Of a DNA stretch of 64,000 nucleotides, positions 52,716 through 62,601 are shown one piece after another. Where the stretch lies: NCBI RefSeq assembly GCF_006491595.2, contig NZ_VEVQ02000003.1:248001-312000 (forward strand), in the 5' to 3' direction. Both the position numbers and the translations under genes were made by a program. Below the pieces are notes generated by a model that did not search any database, was not told where the DNA came from, and saw only the letters and a program-made list of their open reading frames with translations. Positions within the stretch are counted from its first letter, which is position 1, and each line of letters opens with the position of its first letter. This DNA is from Flavobacterium jejuense. Lineage in GTDB: Bacteria > Bacteroidota > Bacteroidia > Flavobacteriales > Flavobacteriaceae.

Positions 52716-54904
52716 TATGCTACATATATTTTATAAGGGATTACTAAAGTAACTATAGTTCCCTTTTCATTATATTGCTGTCTATCTTCTACAGTAACAG
52801 AACCTTTCATTTTAAATTCTTTAGATAAAATCTCCAATCGCTCAGAAGTAATAGTGGTTGCTAAAGATTTTTTATAAGGCCTAACGCTTTCTTTTTGAGC
52901 ATTAATTCCAATACCATTATCTGTAATAATACAAATTAAACTTTTACCTGAAAACTTGAGCTGAACATCTATTTTTTTATTCTCATTTTGATTTTTAAAA
53001 CCGTGTTCAATGGCATTTTCAATAAAAGGCTGAATAAGCATTGGTGGAATTTTAAATAACGCTACTGCAATTGTCTTATCAACTAAAATACTATACCTAT
53101 AAGATTCATTTTCTAAATTTTGAAGAGCTAAATAATTCTCAATAGCAATTAGTTCTTGAGAAAGCAAAACCATAGTATCTCTAGAATTCTCTAAAGTTAT
53201 ACGGAGTAGTTTTGAAAATTTAGACAGATAATGGATTGACTTCTCCTCTTCTTTATTTAAAATAATACCTTGTAATACTGATAGTGAATTAAATATAAAG
53301 TGAGGTGTCATCTGGGAACGCAATAATTTTTGTTCTATTAAACTATTCTGATTTTTTGATCTTATGTTTCTTAATTTTAAAAAAAAGATAATTACTGCTA
53401 AAAGGATAGTAATTATTAAAAAAACGATAACTCCTAAAAGTAATTTTTGTTGTGATTTTTCTAAATCTTTTGAAGTCGCTTTTACAGTTTTAGTCAATTT
53501 TATCTCTCTTTTTTCGGCATTTTCTAGTTCGTTTTTGTACTTGTATTCATATTCTATTTCTGTAATTTTTTTAATATTTTCCTTATTTAAAAGACTGTCT
53601 CCTATAATTTTATATTGCTCATGATTTTCAAGAGCTTTTTTGTAATCCCCTTTAATTTTATAAATTTTATAGAGCATTATATATGCCTCTTTTTTATGTA
53701 ATAAAACTTTGTTTTTTTCTGCTAACTTTTCTAATTCTCTGGCATTAAGTAAAGCTAAATCATATTTTTTCATATCAAAATAGGTTTCCGCCAAACCTTG
53801 GTAAGAATCTAATAAATCTAAAGAAGTATAATCTAATGCATATATTTCTAAAGCTTCTTTAAAACATTTCAAAGCCTTAGCATGTTTTTTAGTCTTTAAA
53901 TAATTGAACCCAAGCCCATTAATAGCTGTAACTAAATTTACATTATCATCAATTTCTTGACTTAAAGCTATCGATTCTAAATAATATGCCTCTGCACTTT
54001 CATAATTTTTTTTATCATAAAAAACACCCGCGATATTATTTTTTAAAGCCGTAATATTTTTAACATTAAAACTTGCTGCTTTTATTGCTAGTGCTTTGTT
54101 GTAAAAATGCAATGCTTTATCATATAAATCTTTAAGTCTATACGTATTTCCAATATTAATATACGATTGAAATATTCCAATAGAATCTTTAATTTTTTGA
54201 GCAATATATAATGATTCATTATTATACTTTAAAGATTGAGAATAATTACTTTGTTCATAATAAACCGTTGCAATAGAATTTAAACAACTAAGCATTCCAA
54301 GAGAATCTTTATCTTTTATATTAATATTTAATACTTTATTAAAATTGTTTTTTGCTTTTTGGTAATCTCCAATACTTGCATAAATATTACCCATATTATA
54401 TAAATAAGTATTAATACTTTCTTTATTACCTAGTTTTTCAGCAATAGCTTTTCCTTCTTCATAATTTTTTAAAGAAAGTTTATATTCTCCTTTATAATCA
54501 TATAAGACACCTAAGGCATTTTTACATTTTTCTATGCCATTTAAATCATTTATAGTTGTATAATGTTTTATTGCATTGTTTAGGTTATCAATTGCAACTT
54601 CAAAATTTGCCTGCTCCATATAAACAACCCCTTTTACATACGAACAACGAGCAATAAATTTTATAAATTTTAACTCTTTAGCTAGTTTTAAAGATTCTAC
54701 TACATAAGCAATAGCTTGAGGAGGGTCATTTCTATAATGATAAAGAGCTAATTGATTTAAAAATTTTACTCTAGTAGTATCTTTTTCTTGATGAATTTGC
54801 AATTCCCTTTTTAAACTATCAATCTTTTTTTCCTGCGATTGCAAGCTTACAATAAAAAAGAAAAAAAGAAAAGTAAAAAGAATCTGTTCTTTAATAAACT
54901 CCAT
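52715..54904 (-). CDS. TPR-containing sensor histidine kinase (LytS-like)
   Basis: A 729-residue kinase: signal/anchor helix (1-23), a long stretch of about nine tetratricopeptide repeats (about 60-440, with repeated A/G-x8-A-x6-P-like spacing such as YQKAKNNFNKVLNINIKDKD), a membrane helix (about 485-507, LGVIVFLIITILLAVIIFFL), a phospho-acceptor box SQMTPHFIFNSLSVLQGII with its histidine near 533, and an ATPase N box IENAIEHGFKNQN and DNGIGI G box. TPRs outside the membrane suggest it senses a peptide or protein. It forms a pair with the LytTR gene. Confidence 0.94.
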   Translation of the reverse strand: MEFIKEQILFTFLFFFFIVSLQSQEKKIDSLKRELQIHQEKDTTRVKFLNQLALYHYRNDPPQAIAYVVESLKLAKELKFIKFIARCSYVKGVVYMEQANFEVAIDNLNNAIKHYTTINDLNGIEKCKNALGVLYDYKGEYKLSLKNYEEGKAIAEKLGNKESINTYLYNMGNIYASIGDYQKAKNNFNKVLNINIKDKDSLGMLSCLNSIATVYYEQSNYSQSLKYNNESLYIAQKIKDSIGIFQSYINIGNTYRLKDLYDKALHFYNKALAIKAASFNVKNITALKNNIAGVFYDKKNYESAEAYYLESIALSQEIDDNVNLVTAINGLGFNYLKTKKHAKALKCFKEALEIYALDYTSLDLLDSYQGLAETYFDMKKYDLALLNARELEKLAEKNKVLLHKKEAYIMLYKIYKIKGDYKKALENHEQYKIIGDSLLNKENIKKITEIEYEYKYKNELENAEKREIKLTKTVKATSKDLEKSQQKLLLGVIVFLIITILLAVIIFFLKLRNIRSKNQNSLIEQKLLRSQMTPHFIFNSLSVLQGIILNKEEEKSIHYLSKFSKLLRITLENSRDTMVLLSQELIAIENYLALQNLENESYRYSILVDKTIAVALFKIPPMLIQPFIENAIEHGFKNQNENKKIDVQLKFSGKSLICIITDNGIGINAQKESVRPYKKSLATTITSERLEILSKEFKMKGSVTVEDRQQYNEKGTIVTLVIPYKIYVA

Positions 54905-55059
54905 ATGACTATAAATTACCCATTTTATTATTAAAAAATAGATTTTCTAAATATACCCATTCATGATAAATTCTATGTAAAGTTCATATTATAAATATTT
55001 TACATTTCCAAAATCCAAAAAACAGTATTTCTCTTTCTACTCTTGTTTATCTCAAATAA

Positions 55060-55089
55060 AAAAACCTTTCTGTTTCCAGAAAGGTTTTT
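55060..55089 (-). terminator. Terminator of tRNA-Pro
   Basis: On the minus strand AAAAACCTTTCTG, a GAAA loop and CAGAAAGGTTTTT, starting directly after the tRNA 3' end. Confidence 0.88.
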
Positions 55090-55090
55090 G

Positions 55091-55165
55091 TCGGGGTGGC
55101 AGGATTCGAACCTGCGACCTCCTGCTCCCAAAGCAGGCGCGATGACCGGGCTACGCTACACCCCG
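55091..55165 (-). tRNA. tRNA-Pro(TGG)
   Basis: Minus-strand cloverleaf: acceptor CGGGGTG/CACCCCG, D arm GTAGCGTAGCCCGGTCATCG, anticodon stem CCTGC/GCAGG with loop TTTGGGA (anticodon TGG), variable AGGTC, T arm GCAGG-TTCGAAT-CCTGC, discriminator A. CCA is not encoded. Confidence 0.97.
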
Positions 55166-55266
55166 TGAATGCGGATGCAAATATAACACTAAAAACAATA
55201 CATACAAATAAAAAATATATTTTTTTTAGTTCATAAAATATAGACATATAATTAAAATCAAATACT

Positions 55267-55274
55267 TAAATTTG
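55267..55274 (+). promoter_or_regulatory. -7 promoter element of udk
   Basis: TAAATTTG, a full TAnnTTTG match, 19 bp before the start codon; no -33 TTG at standard distance. Confidence 0.45.
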
Positions 55275-55293
55275 CCTGATAAAATAAATCAAA

Positions 55294-55902
55294 ATGTTAA
55301 TAATAGGAATAGCTGGTGGTACAGGAAGTGGAAAAACAACTGTAGTGCACCAAATCATGAATGAATTACCAGCAACAGAAGTTGGAATTATATCACAAGA
55401 CTCATATTACAAAGAAACACACCATCTTAGTTATGAAGAACGTACTAAAATAAATTTTGACCATCCTAGAGCAATCGATTTTGATTTATTAGTAGCTCAT
55501 TTAAAAGACTTAAAAGCAGGAAAAACTATCGAGCAACCAATCTATTCCTTTGTTACACATGATAGAACAGATGACGTTATTGTAACACATCCAAGAAAGG
55601 TAATGATAGTAGAAGGCATTCTTATCCTTACAAACCCTGAACTTAGAGAAATGTTTGATATTAAAGTTTTTGTACATGCCGATTCTGATGAACGATTAAT
55701 CAGAAGACTTAAACGAGATATTGCAGAAAGAGGAAGAGATATGGAAGAAGTATTAAATAGATATCAAAATACATTAAAACCTATGCATCAACAGTTTATC
55801 GAACCTACTAAAGCATATGCAGATATAATTATTCCTAATGACAAGTACAATACCGTTGCAATTGATGTAGTAAGAGCAGTAATCAAACAACGAATTCATT
55901 AA
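55294..55902 (+). CDS. udk: Uridine kinase
   Basis: A 202-residue P-loop kinase phosphorylating uridine and cytidine with ATP or GTP: Walker A GGTGSGKTT (residues 7-15), DSYYK (substrate), NFDHPRAIDFDLL, YSFVTHDR and IVEGILIL, then the lid RLIRRLKRDIAERGRD. Length and motifs are standard. The first gene of an apparent operon with the DivIC/FtsB-like gene 13 bp later. Confidence 0.96.
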   Translation: MLIIGIAGGTGSGKTTVVHQIMNELPATEVGIISQDSYYKETHHLSYEERTKINFDHPRAIDFDLLVAHLKDLKAGKTIEQPIYSFVTHDRTDDVIVTHPRKVMIVEGILILTNPELREMFDIKVFVHADSDERLIRRLKRDIAERGRDMEEVLNRYQNTLKPMHQQFIEPTKAYADIIIPNDKYNTVAIDVVRAVIKQRIH

Positions 55903-55915
55903 TTTTTAAATCGAA

Positions 55916-56257
55916 TTGAAAAAAATAAAAGCCATATTAACCCGATTTAAATTTCTTAAATTATTAGGAAACAGGTACATTATTGTATCTGCTTTTTTTA
56001 TAGTATGGATGCTTATTTTAGACAATAATTCACAAATAGAACATCAGGTTCTAAACAAACAAATAGAAGAATTAGAAGACAACATAGATTACTATAAAAC
56101 CGAAATTAGAAAAGATAGTATTCGCATAAAAAAGTTAAAAAATTTAGATCAAATTGAAAAATATGCGCGAGAAAAATATTACATGAAGCGCGAGAATGAA
56201 GATATCTATATTATAGAATTTGAAGGAGAACAAAAAGAAGAACAAAACGATTTTTAA
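55916..56257 (+). CDS. Septum formation initiator family protein (FtsB/DivIC-like)
   Basis: A 113-residue bitopic membrane protein: short basic N-terminus, one membrane helix (about 21-37, YIIVSAFFIVWMLILD), then a coiled coil (about 40-75, NKQIEELEDNIDYYKTEIRK) and the closing DQIEKYAREKYYMKRENEDI, the family signature. These proteins stabilise the divisome. The only plausible start is TTG at 55916, 13 bp after udk, so it is translationally linked with that gene. Confidence 0.92.
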   Translation: MKKIKAILTRFKFLKLLGNRYIIVSAFFIVWMLILDNNSQIEHQVLNKQIEELEDNIDYYKTEIRKDSIRIKKLKNLDQIEKYAREKYYMKRENEDIYIIEFEGEQKEEQNDF

Positions 56258-56300
56258 TTTCATTAGAAGTCAATCTTTCTGATTTCTTTTAAACCATTTT

Positions 56301-56339
56301 CCTGCTGTCCGCACTACAAGGTAGTTTGCTCCCATCAGG
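56301..56339. repeat. Small structured repeat between divIC-like and mutA
   Basis: CCTGCTG ... CATCAGG outer arms (one mismatch) and ACTAC-AAG-GTAGT inner arms. The stretch CCTGCTGTCCGC resembles a small dispersed repeat often seen in flavobacterial intergenic DNA; that comparison is from memory. May also act as an attenuator before the mutase genes. Confidence 0.5.
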
Positions 56340-56387
56340 ACTAATAACAAACTAAAGGAACTTTTTAAACCATTAAAAAAAGAACTA

Positions 56388-57752
56388 ATGGAAAGTCAAA
56401 AATTATTTCAAGAATTTGCTCCCATCTCTTCAAAAGAATGGAAACAAAAAACACAATTTGAACTCAAAGGAGCCGATTATAACGATACTTTAATTTGGGA
56501 AAGTTTAGAAGGAATTAAAGTAAAGCCTTTTTATCACAAAGACGAATTTGAAAACAAGGTATCAGTACACACCAATGTATCTCAATTTAAAATTGCGCAA
56601 AACATTTTTGTTCACGACATAGCAAAATCTAATAAAAAAGCATTAGACACTTTAAATAGAGGTGCAAACAGCATTCGTTTTACTCTAGAAAATGAATCAA
56701 TTTCTATAGTTGAGTTAATGCAGAATCTTCCATTAGAAAACACTCACTATTTTTTTTATTTGCCATTTTTATCAAACGATTTCGTAAATCAAATAAGCGA
56801 ATTTGCTTCTAAAAATAACGCACAAATTACTATACAAACAGATCCAATTGGGCATTTAGTAAAAGAAGGTAATTGGTATGAAAATCTAGAAAAAGATTTT
56901 CATAAATTAAACACAATTGCTTCAAAAACAATCCTTCCATTTTTAACTATTAAAACAGGAATCTATCAAAATGCAGGAGCCAATATGGTGCAACAATTGG
57001 CATACACTTTAGCACATGTTAATGAATATTTCAATAGAGTTTCAAACCTAAAACAACCTATTTTTATAGAAGTAGCGATTGGAACCAATTACTTTTTCGA
57101 AATTGCCAAACTAAGAGCATTACGTATTCTTTTCAACACATTAGCCAAAGAATACAACCACAATTTCGATTGTCATATTCTAGCAACACCAACTAAAAGA
57201 AACAAAACACTATACGATTACAATGTAAATATGCTTCGTACCACAACTGAGTGTATGAGTGCCATTCTTGGTGGAGCAAATACTATTGCTAATTTACCTT
57301 ATGATGCATTATACCATAAAGACAATGAATTTGGAGATAGAATTTCTCGCAATCAATTGTTGGTTCTAAAAAACGAAAGTTATTTTGATAAAGTAAACAA
57401 TCCAGCAGATGGAGCCTATTATATAGAATCCCTTACAGAACAATTAGCAGAAAAAGCGTTAGATCTTTTTAAAGATATTGAAGTCAATGGAGGTTTGATT
57501 ACGCAATTAATCGAAGGAACCATTCAGCGTAAAATCAAAGAAAGCGCTCAAAAAGAACAAGAGTTATTCGATTCAGGCAAAGAAATTTTATTAGGAACCA
57601 ATAAATATCCTAACAAAAACGATAAAATGAAACAGGATTTGGAATTATTTCCCTTCGTAAAAACGCATTCTAGAAAAACATTAATTACTCCTGTAATTGA
57701 AAGACGTTTAGCTGAAAAATTGGAACAAGAACGCTTAGCACAAGAAGAATAA
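56388..57752 (+). CDS. mutA: Methylmalonyl-CoA mutase, small (beta) subunit
   Basis: A 454-residue beta subunit, shorter than the usual 600-640. It contains the TIM-barrel-like half (FAPISSKEWKQKTQFELKGA, DYNDTLIWESLEGIKVKPFY, then TTECMSAILGGANTIANLPY and DRISRNQLLVLKNESYFDKV) but no B12-binding domain. Shortening comes from the missing C-terminal cobalamin-like domain. It pairs with the catalytic subunit that begins 3 bp later. The complex interconverts methylmalonyl-CoA and succinyl-CoA. Confidence 0.93.
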   Translation: MESQKLFQEFAPISSKEWKQKTQFELKGADYNDTLIWESLEGIKVKPFYHKDEFENKVSVHTNVSQFKIAQNIFVHDIAKSNKKALDTLNRGANSIRFTLENESISIVELMQNLPLENTHYFFYLPFLSNDFVNQISEFASKNNAQITIQTDPIGHLVKEGNWYENLEKDFHKLNTIASKTILPFLTIKTGIYQNAGANMVQQLAYTLAHVNEYFNRVSNLKQPIFIEVAIGTNYFFEIAKLRALRILFNTLAKEYNHNFDCHILATPTKRNKTLYDYNVNMLRTTTECMSAILGGANTIANLPYDALYHKDNEFGDRISRNQLLVLKNESYFDKVNNPADGAYYIESLTEQLAEKALDLFKDIEVNGGLITQLIEGTIQRKIKESAQKEQELFDSGKEILLGTNKYPNKNDKMKQDLELFPFVKTHSRKTLITPVIERRLAEKLEQERLAQEE

Positions 57753-57755
57753 GCT

Positions 57756-59885
57756 ATGAGAAAAAACATACAACATATAACTTTAGAAAATTCCAAAAAT
57801 GAAATTCCAAATTCCAATTCATTGGAGAAAAATTTTCTAACGGCAGAAAACATAGAAGTAAAATCAACCTATTCTAAAGAAGATATTGAAAACTTAGAGC
57901 ATCTCGATTTTGGAGCTGGTTTTGCACCAAATCTTCGTGGTCCTTATAGTACAATGTACGTTCGTAGACCTTGGACAGTGCGTCAATATGCAGGATTTTC
58001 TACAGCTGAAGAAAGTAATGCTTTTTACAGAAGAAATTTAGCTGCTGGACAAAAAGGACTTTCAGTTGCCTTCGATTTAGCCACACACAGAGGTTATGAT
58101 TCTGATCACGAACGCGTTGTGGGTGATGTAGGAAAAGCTGGTGTAGCTATCGATTCGGTAGAAGATATGAAAATATTATTTGACCAAATCCCATTAGATG
58201 AAATGTCGGTTTCTATGACTATGAATGGTGCCGTTTTACCAATTATGGCTTTCTACATTGTCGCTGCCGAAGAACAAGGTGTGGCTGCCAAATTGCTTTC
58301 TGGAACTATACAAAATGATATTCTAAAAGAGTTCATGGTTAGAAATACCTATATCTATCCTCCAACTCCTTCCATGAAAATCATTGCTGATATTTTCGAA
58401 TATACGAGTAAAAACATGCCTAAATTCAATTCCATATCTATTTCAGGTTATCACATGCAAGAAGCTGGTGCTACTGCTGATATTGAGTTGGCTTACACTC
58501 TAGCAGACGGATTAGACTATATTCGAACGGGCTTAGCTGCAGGTATGGATATTGATACTTTTGCACCTCGTCTTTCTTTCTTTTGGGCCATTGGTATGAA
58601 TCATTTTATGGAAATTGCTAAAATGCGAGCTGGAAGAATGCTTTGGGCAAAACTAGTCAAACAATTCAACCCAAAAGATGAGAAATCATTAGCATTAAGA
58701 ACACATTGTCAAACTTCTGGTTGGAGTTTAACTGAACAAGATCCTTTTAATAACGTAGCTCGAACAGCTATTGAAGCTTCCGCTGCTGCTTTTGGAGGTA
58801 CACAATCATTACATACTAATGCATTAGACGAAGCCATTGCTTTACCAACCGATTTCTCTGCTAGAATTGCTCGAAACACACAAATTTTTTTACAAGAAGA
58901 AACTAAAATCTGTAAAACGGTTGATCCTTGGGCGGGAAGCTATTATGTGGAAAGTTTAACCGCTGAAATTGCAGAAAAAGCTTGGACCTTAATTGAAGAA
59001 GTAGAAGCTCTTGGTGGCATGACAAAAGCCATTGAAGAAGGAATCCCAAAACTAAGAATAGAAGAAGCGGCAGCTAGAAAACAAGCTCGTATTGATAGCG
59101 GACAAGATATTATTGTTGGTGTTAACAAATACAGACTAGAAAAAGAAGATCCTTTACACATTCTAGATGTTGATAATGAAATGGTACGCAAGCAACAATT
59201 AGAGTTGTTAGCCAAAATAAAAGCAGAAAGAAATCCTGAAAAAGTAAAAGAAACTTTAGCAAAATTAACAGAATGTGCAAAAACAAGAAAAGGAAATTTA
59301 TTATCTTTAGCCATAGAAGCAGCTCGTGAAAGAGCTACGCTTGGAGAAATTAGCGATGCTTTAGAAGCAATATTCGGAAGGTATAAAGCACAAATTAGAA
59401 GTTTTAGCGGTGTGTATAGCAAAGAAATAAAAAATGACGAAAGCTTTGAAAAAGCCAAACAATTAGCTGATGCTTTCGCAAAGAAAGACGGACGTCGTCC
59501 TCGTATTATGATTGCTAAAATGGGTCAAGACGGTCACGATCGTGGTGCAAAAGTAGTAGCCACTGGTTATGCTGATGTAGGTTTTGATGTGGATATTGGT
59601 CCATTATTTCAAACTCCTGTAGAAGCTGCCAAACAAGCCGTAGAAAATGATGTACACATTTTAGGAGTTTCCTCGTTAGCTGCTGGACACAAAACACTAG
59701 TTCCTCAAGTAATTGCTGAATTGAAAAAATACGGTCGTGAAGATATTATGGTAATTGTAGGTGGAGTAATTCCAGCACAAGATTACCAATTCCTTTTCGA
59801 TGCTGGTGCTGTAGCTGTCTTTGGTCCAGGAACCAAAATTAGTGAGGCTGCCATTAGTATTTTGGAGGTTTTATTGGAGGATTAA
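57756..59885 (+). CDS. mutB: Methylmalonyl-CoA mutase, large (alpha) subunit
   Basis: A 709-residue catalytic subunit: substrate-tunnel region ([76 protein letters not shown]) and a C-terminal B12-binding domain with the DxHxxG motif, Asp592-Gly-His594-Asp-Arg-Gly597. His594 is the cobalt ligand. Start ATG at 57756, 3 bp after mutA. A hairpin terminator follows 65 bp after the stop. Converts (R)-methylmalonyl-CoA to succinyl-CoA in propionate or odd-chain metabolism. Confidence 0.97.
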   Translation: MRKNIQHITLENSKNEIPNSNSLEKNFLTAENIEVKSTYSKEDIENLEHLDFGAGFAPNLRGPYSTMYVRRPWTVRQYAGFSTAEESNAFYRRNLAAGQKGLSVAFDLATHRGYDSDHERVVGDVGKAGVAIDSVEDMKILFDQIPLDEMSVSMTMNGAVLPIMAFYIVAAEEQGVAAKLLSGTIQNDILKEFMVRNTYIYPPTPSMKIIADIFEYTSKNMPKFNSISISGYHMQEAGATADIELAYTLADGLDYIRTGLAAGMDIDTFAPRLSFFWAIGMNHFMEIAKMRAGRMLWAKLVKQFNPKDEKSLALRTHCQTSGWSLTEQDPFNNVARTAIEASAAAFGGTQSLHTNALDEAIALPTDFSARIARNTQIFLQEETKICKTVDPWAGSYYVESLTAEIAEKAWTLIEEVEALGGMTKAIEEGIPKLRIEEAAARKQARIDSGQDIIVGVNKYRLEKEDPLHILDVDNEMVRKQQLELLAKIKAERNPEKVKETLAKLTECAKTRKGNLLSLAIEAARERATLGEISDALEAIFGRYKAQIRSFSGVYSKEIKNDESFEKAKQLADAFAKKDGRRPRIMIAKMGQDGHDRGAKVVATGYADVGFDVDIGPLFQTPVEAAKQAVENDVHILGVSSLAAGHKTLVPQVIAELKKYGREDIMVIVGGVIPAQDYQFLFDAGAVAVFGPGTKISEAAISILEVLLED

Positions 59886-59950
59886 TAAATACAGGTAACA
59901 CAGTTGCTGAACGAAAACGTAATAGCGACCTTTACAATACCTCAACATAT

Positions 59951-59984
59951 ACCAATAGCTTAGTTCACGAACTAAGCTATTGGT
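59951..59984 (+). terminator. Terminator of the mutAB operon
   Basis: ACCAATAGCTTAGTT and AACTAAGCTATTGGT, 15 perfect pairs with a 4-base loop (CACG), followed by GTTT. Confidence 0.75.
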
Positions 59985-60147
59985 GTTTAAAGCAACAACT
60001 TGTAACTACTTAATGATTAATTAATCTAAGTTTCTTTTGAGCATTATAGTTTCCGTATAGTTTTTATACGCTACATTTTATATAATTCTAAAAATTAAGG
60101 CACTATATTTAGTAAATATGTTTTTAGTTTTTACAATTTTAGCAATA
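59985..60147. other. Upstream region of the CHU_C protein gene
   Basis: No gene. No fully matching TAnnTTTG box was identified. Confidence 0.35.
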
Positions 60148-62541
60148 ATGAAAAAAAGATACTTTTTATTCCTACTTTTAATCAACTATACAGTTACTTT
60201 TGGACAACTAGGCTTTTGTACTGGTAGCAAAGGAGCTCCGGTTTTTACAGAAAATTTTGGTAGTGGCACCAATTATGGTCCACAACTGGTAGCAGGTGTT
60301 ACTAACTATACTTATGTAGCCAGTGGATTTCCACAAGATGGTCAATATACCTTATATAATAGAACTAATTTAATTCCTAATTCACAAAACTGGCATTATT
60401 CATTAGATCACACTCCAGATAATGAGCCTGATGGCACTAATGGAAAATCTCTAATTGTAAACGCTAGTAATACTCCTGGACAGTTTTACAGACGAGGGGT
60501 TACCGGTTTGTGTAGCAATACTACTTTTGAATTTTCAGCATGGCTTTTAAATATTTATAATGCTGCTTCTGGTGGTTGTCCAGGAACTGGAATTCCTATT
60601 AATGTAACTTTCGAAATTTGGAATGCTTCCGATACAGTTCTTTTACAATCTGGAAATACTGGAAATATTAATGGAACTACTACTCCTATTTGGACACAAT
60701 ATGGATTGGTTTTTACTATGCCTGCAGGGCAATCGGCTGTGATTTTAAAAATGAGGAATAATGGTTCTGGTGGTTGTGGTAATGATTTAGCAATAGATGA
60801 TATTGCTTTTAGTTCGTGTGGTGATTATTCTAGTATTACAAATACAGCAGTTGGAGGAAATTCAGTCACAATTTGTCCCAATGAGACTATAATTAATAAT
60901 ACCTTACAAGTAACCACTTCTGGGTCCTCCTCTTATTTTTACCAATGGCAACAAAGTACCGACAATATTACTTATACTGACATTGCTGGACAAAATACAG
61001 CTACATTCACAATACCCACAACAGCAACAACTACTTACTATCGAGTGAAAGTAGCGCAAGACATTGCTAACATAAACAATAACTTCTGTTCTACTTTGTC
61101 AGACATTTATATAGTTATCGTTTCACCTTTACCGAATGCACCAGTGAGTAATGGAAATCAATACAACTGTAGTAATACAACAAACCCATTAACAGTTTCA
61201 GTAAATGCAAATGAAAGTGTCAATTGGTATGATGCTCCAACAAATGGCATGCTACTAGTTACAAACTCAACTTCTTATTCGCCTACAACTGCTGGAACCT
61301 ATTATGCAGAAACGATAAATGCAACTGGTTGCAAAAGTGATACTCGTACAGCAGTTACTTTAGAACCTATGATATCTGTTTCAAACCTAGGAAACACAAC
61401 TATTTGTTCTGGAGAAACTTCTGTTATTTCACTTTCTGCTTCAGTAGCAAATGCTACTTTTAGTTGGACCGTTTCACAGACTGATGTTTCAGGAGCTGTT
61501 GCTGGAAATGGAACTACAATTTCACAAACCTTAACCACAACTGGAACCACAACTGGAACAGTTACTTATACTGTAACTCCATCTCTAAATGGATGTGATG
61601 GCACTCCAGAAAACATAACGGTAACTGTTAATCCATCACAGACGATGACACCTGTTTTTCCTGCAATTCAAAATATGTATTGCATTGGTGCTATTGCTCC
61701 TACTTTACCGACTACTTCTTCAAATGGAATCACTGGAACTTGGAACCCTAATACAATTGACACAACAACATCAGGGACTACAACTTATGTTTTTACTCCA
61801 CAAGCAATTCAATGCACTACTATTGCCACTTATTCCATTGACATCATAGTAGATTCTGGTTTTACTCCCAATTTTACAGACATATCATTTTGTTTTGGGG
61901 TAACACCTCCTGTTCTAAATTCAATTTCACCAAATGGAATTACCGGAAGTTGGAATCCTTCAACAATAGACAATACCGATTCAGGTTCGCATACATTTAC
62001 ACCTGATGCTGGTCAGTGTGCTGTTCCTATAACCATACAAACTACAGTACTTCAACCAACATTGGTAGACATTTCATATACTACATCAGCCACTTTTTCG
62101 GAAAATCAAATCATTACCGTTTTGGCTACAGCCAATGGCAATTACCTGTACCAATTGGATCAAGGTCCCTTTCAAGAAAATAATGTTTTTCAAAACGTAA
62201 GTAGTGGTTTGCATACTATAACTGTTATTGATGCTAATGGCTGTTCTGCCTCTTTATCTGAAGAAGTTTTGATTGTGGGTTATCCAAAATTTTTTACCCC
62301 AAATGGCGATGGATACAATGATACTTGGAACATATCAGCAGTGAATACATTCTCTGATGCTAAACTATTTATTTTTGATCGTTATGGAAAATTAATCAAA
62401 CAGATTGCAACTAATGGCTTAGGATGGGATGGTACTTTTAATGGAGAACAGTTACCCGCAACGGATTATTGGTTTGTTATCGATTTTATTGAAAATGGCA
62501 ATCCACAAACTTTTAAAGCACATTTTAGTTTAAAGCGATAA
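60148..62541 (+). CDS. Large secreted adhesin-like protein with CHU_C (T9SS type B) domain
   Basis: A 797-residue surface protein from the ATG at 60148 (MKKRYFLFLLLINYTVTFGQ signal peptide); an in-frame ATG at 60118 would add ten residues before the signal peptide and is less likely. The N-terminal 200 residues form a jelly-roll-like domain with a lone Cys pattern; then come PKD/Ig-like repeats (about 265-680, with repeated TYY/TTTG and NGITGTWNP, NGITGSWNP units); then the gliding-motility-associated C-terminal domain (FFTPNGDGYNDTWNIS ... FIFDRYGKLIKQIATNGLGW). Exported by the type 9 system and probably adhesive. Confidence 0.9.
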   Translation: MKKRYFLFLLLINYTVTFGQLGFCTGSKGAPVFTENFGSGTNYGPQLVAGVTNYTYVASGFPQDGQYTLYNRTNLIPNSQNWHYSLDHTPDNEPDGTNGKSLIVNASNTPGQFYRRGVTGLCSNTTFEFSAWLLNIYNAASGGCPGTGIPINVTFEIWNASDTVLLQSGNTGNINGTTTPIWTQYGLVFTMPAGQSAVILKMRNNGSGGCGNDLAIDDIAFSSCGDYSSITNTAVGGNSVTICPNETIINNTLQVTTSGSSSYFYQWQQSTDNITYTDIAGQNTATFTIPTTATTTYYRVKVAQDIANINNNFCSTLSDIYIVIVSPLPNAPVSNGNQYNCSNTTNPLTVSVNANESVNWYDAPTNGMLLVTNSTSYSPTTAGTYYAETINATGCKSDTRTAVTLEPMISVSNLGNTTICSGETSVISLSASVANATFSWTVSQTDVSGAVAGNGTTISQTLTTTGTTTGTVTYTVTPSLNGCDGTPENITVTVNPSQTMTPVFPAIQNMYCIGAIAPTLPTTSSNGITGTWNPNTIDTTTSGTTTYVFTPQAIQCTTIATYSIDIIVDSGFTPNFTDISFCFGVTPPVLNSISPNGITGSWNPSTIDNTDSGSHTFTPDAGQCAVPITIQTTVLQPTLVDISYTTSATFSENQIITVLATANGNYLYQLDQGPFQENNVFQNVSSGLHTITVIDANGCSASLSEEVLIVGYPKFFTPNGDGYNDTWNISAVNTFSDAKLFIFDRYGKLIKQIATNGLGWDGTFNGEQLPATDYWFVIDFIENGNPQTFKAHFSLKR

Positions 62542-62549
62542 GAAATAAA

Positions 62550-62579
62550 AAAGTCCTAACTTCAATAAGTTAGGACTTT
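62550..62579. terminator. Bidirectional terminator between convergent genes
   Basis: AAAGTCCTAACTT and AAGTTAGGACTTT with a CAAT loop; 13 perfect pairs, T-rich on both sides. Confidence 0.88.
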
Positions 62580-62601
62580 CTCTTTATAATTTAAAGGCGT
62601 T

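Noticed and set aside
58943..59458. 171-residue reading frame antisense to mutB
   Set aside because: It is a shadow of the conserved mutB frame; no independent domain or promoter.
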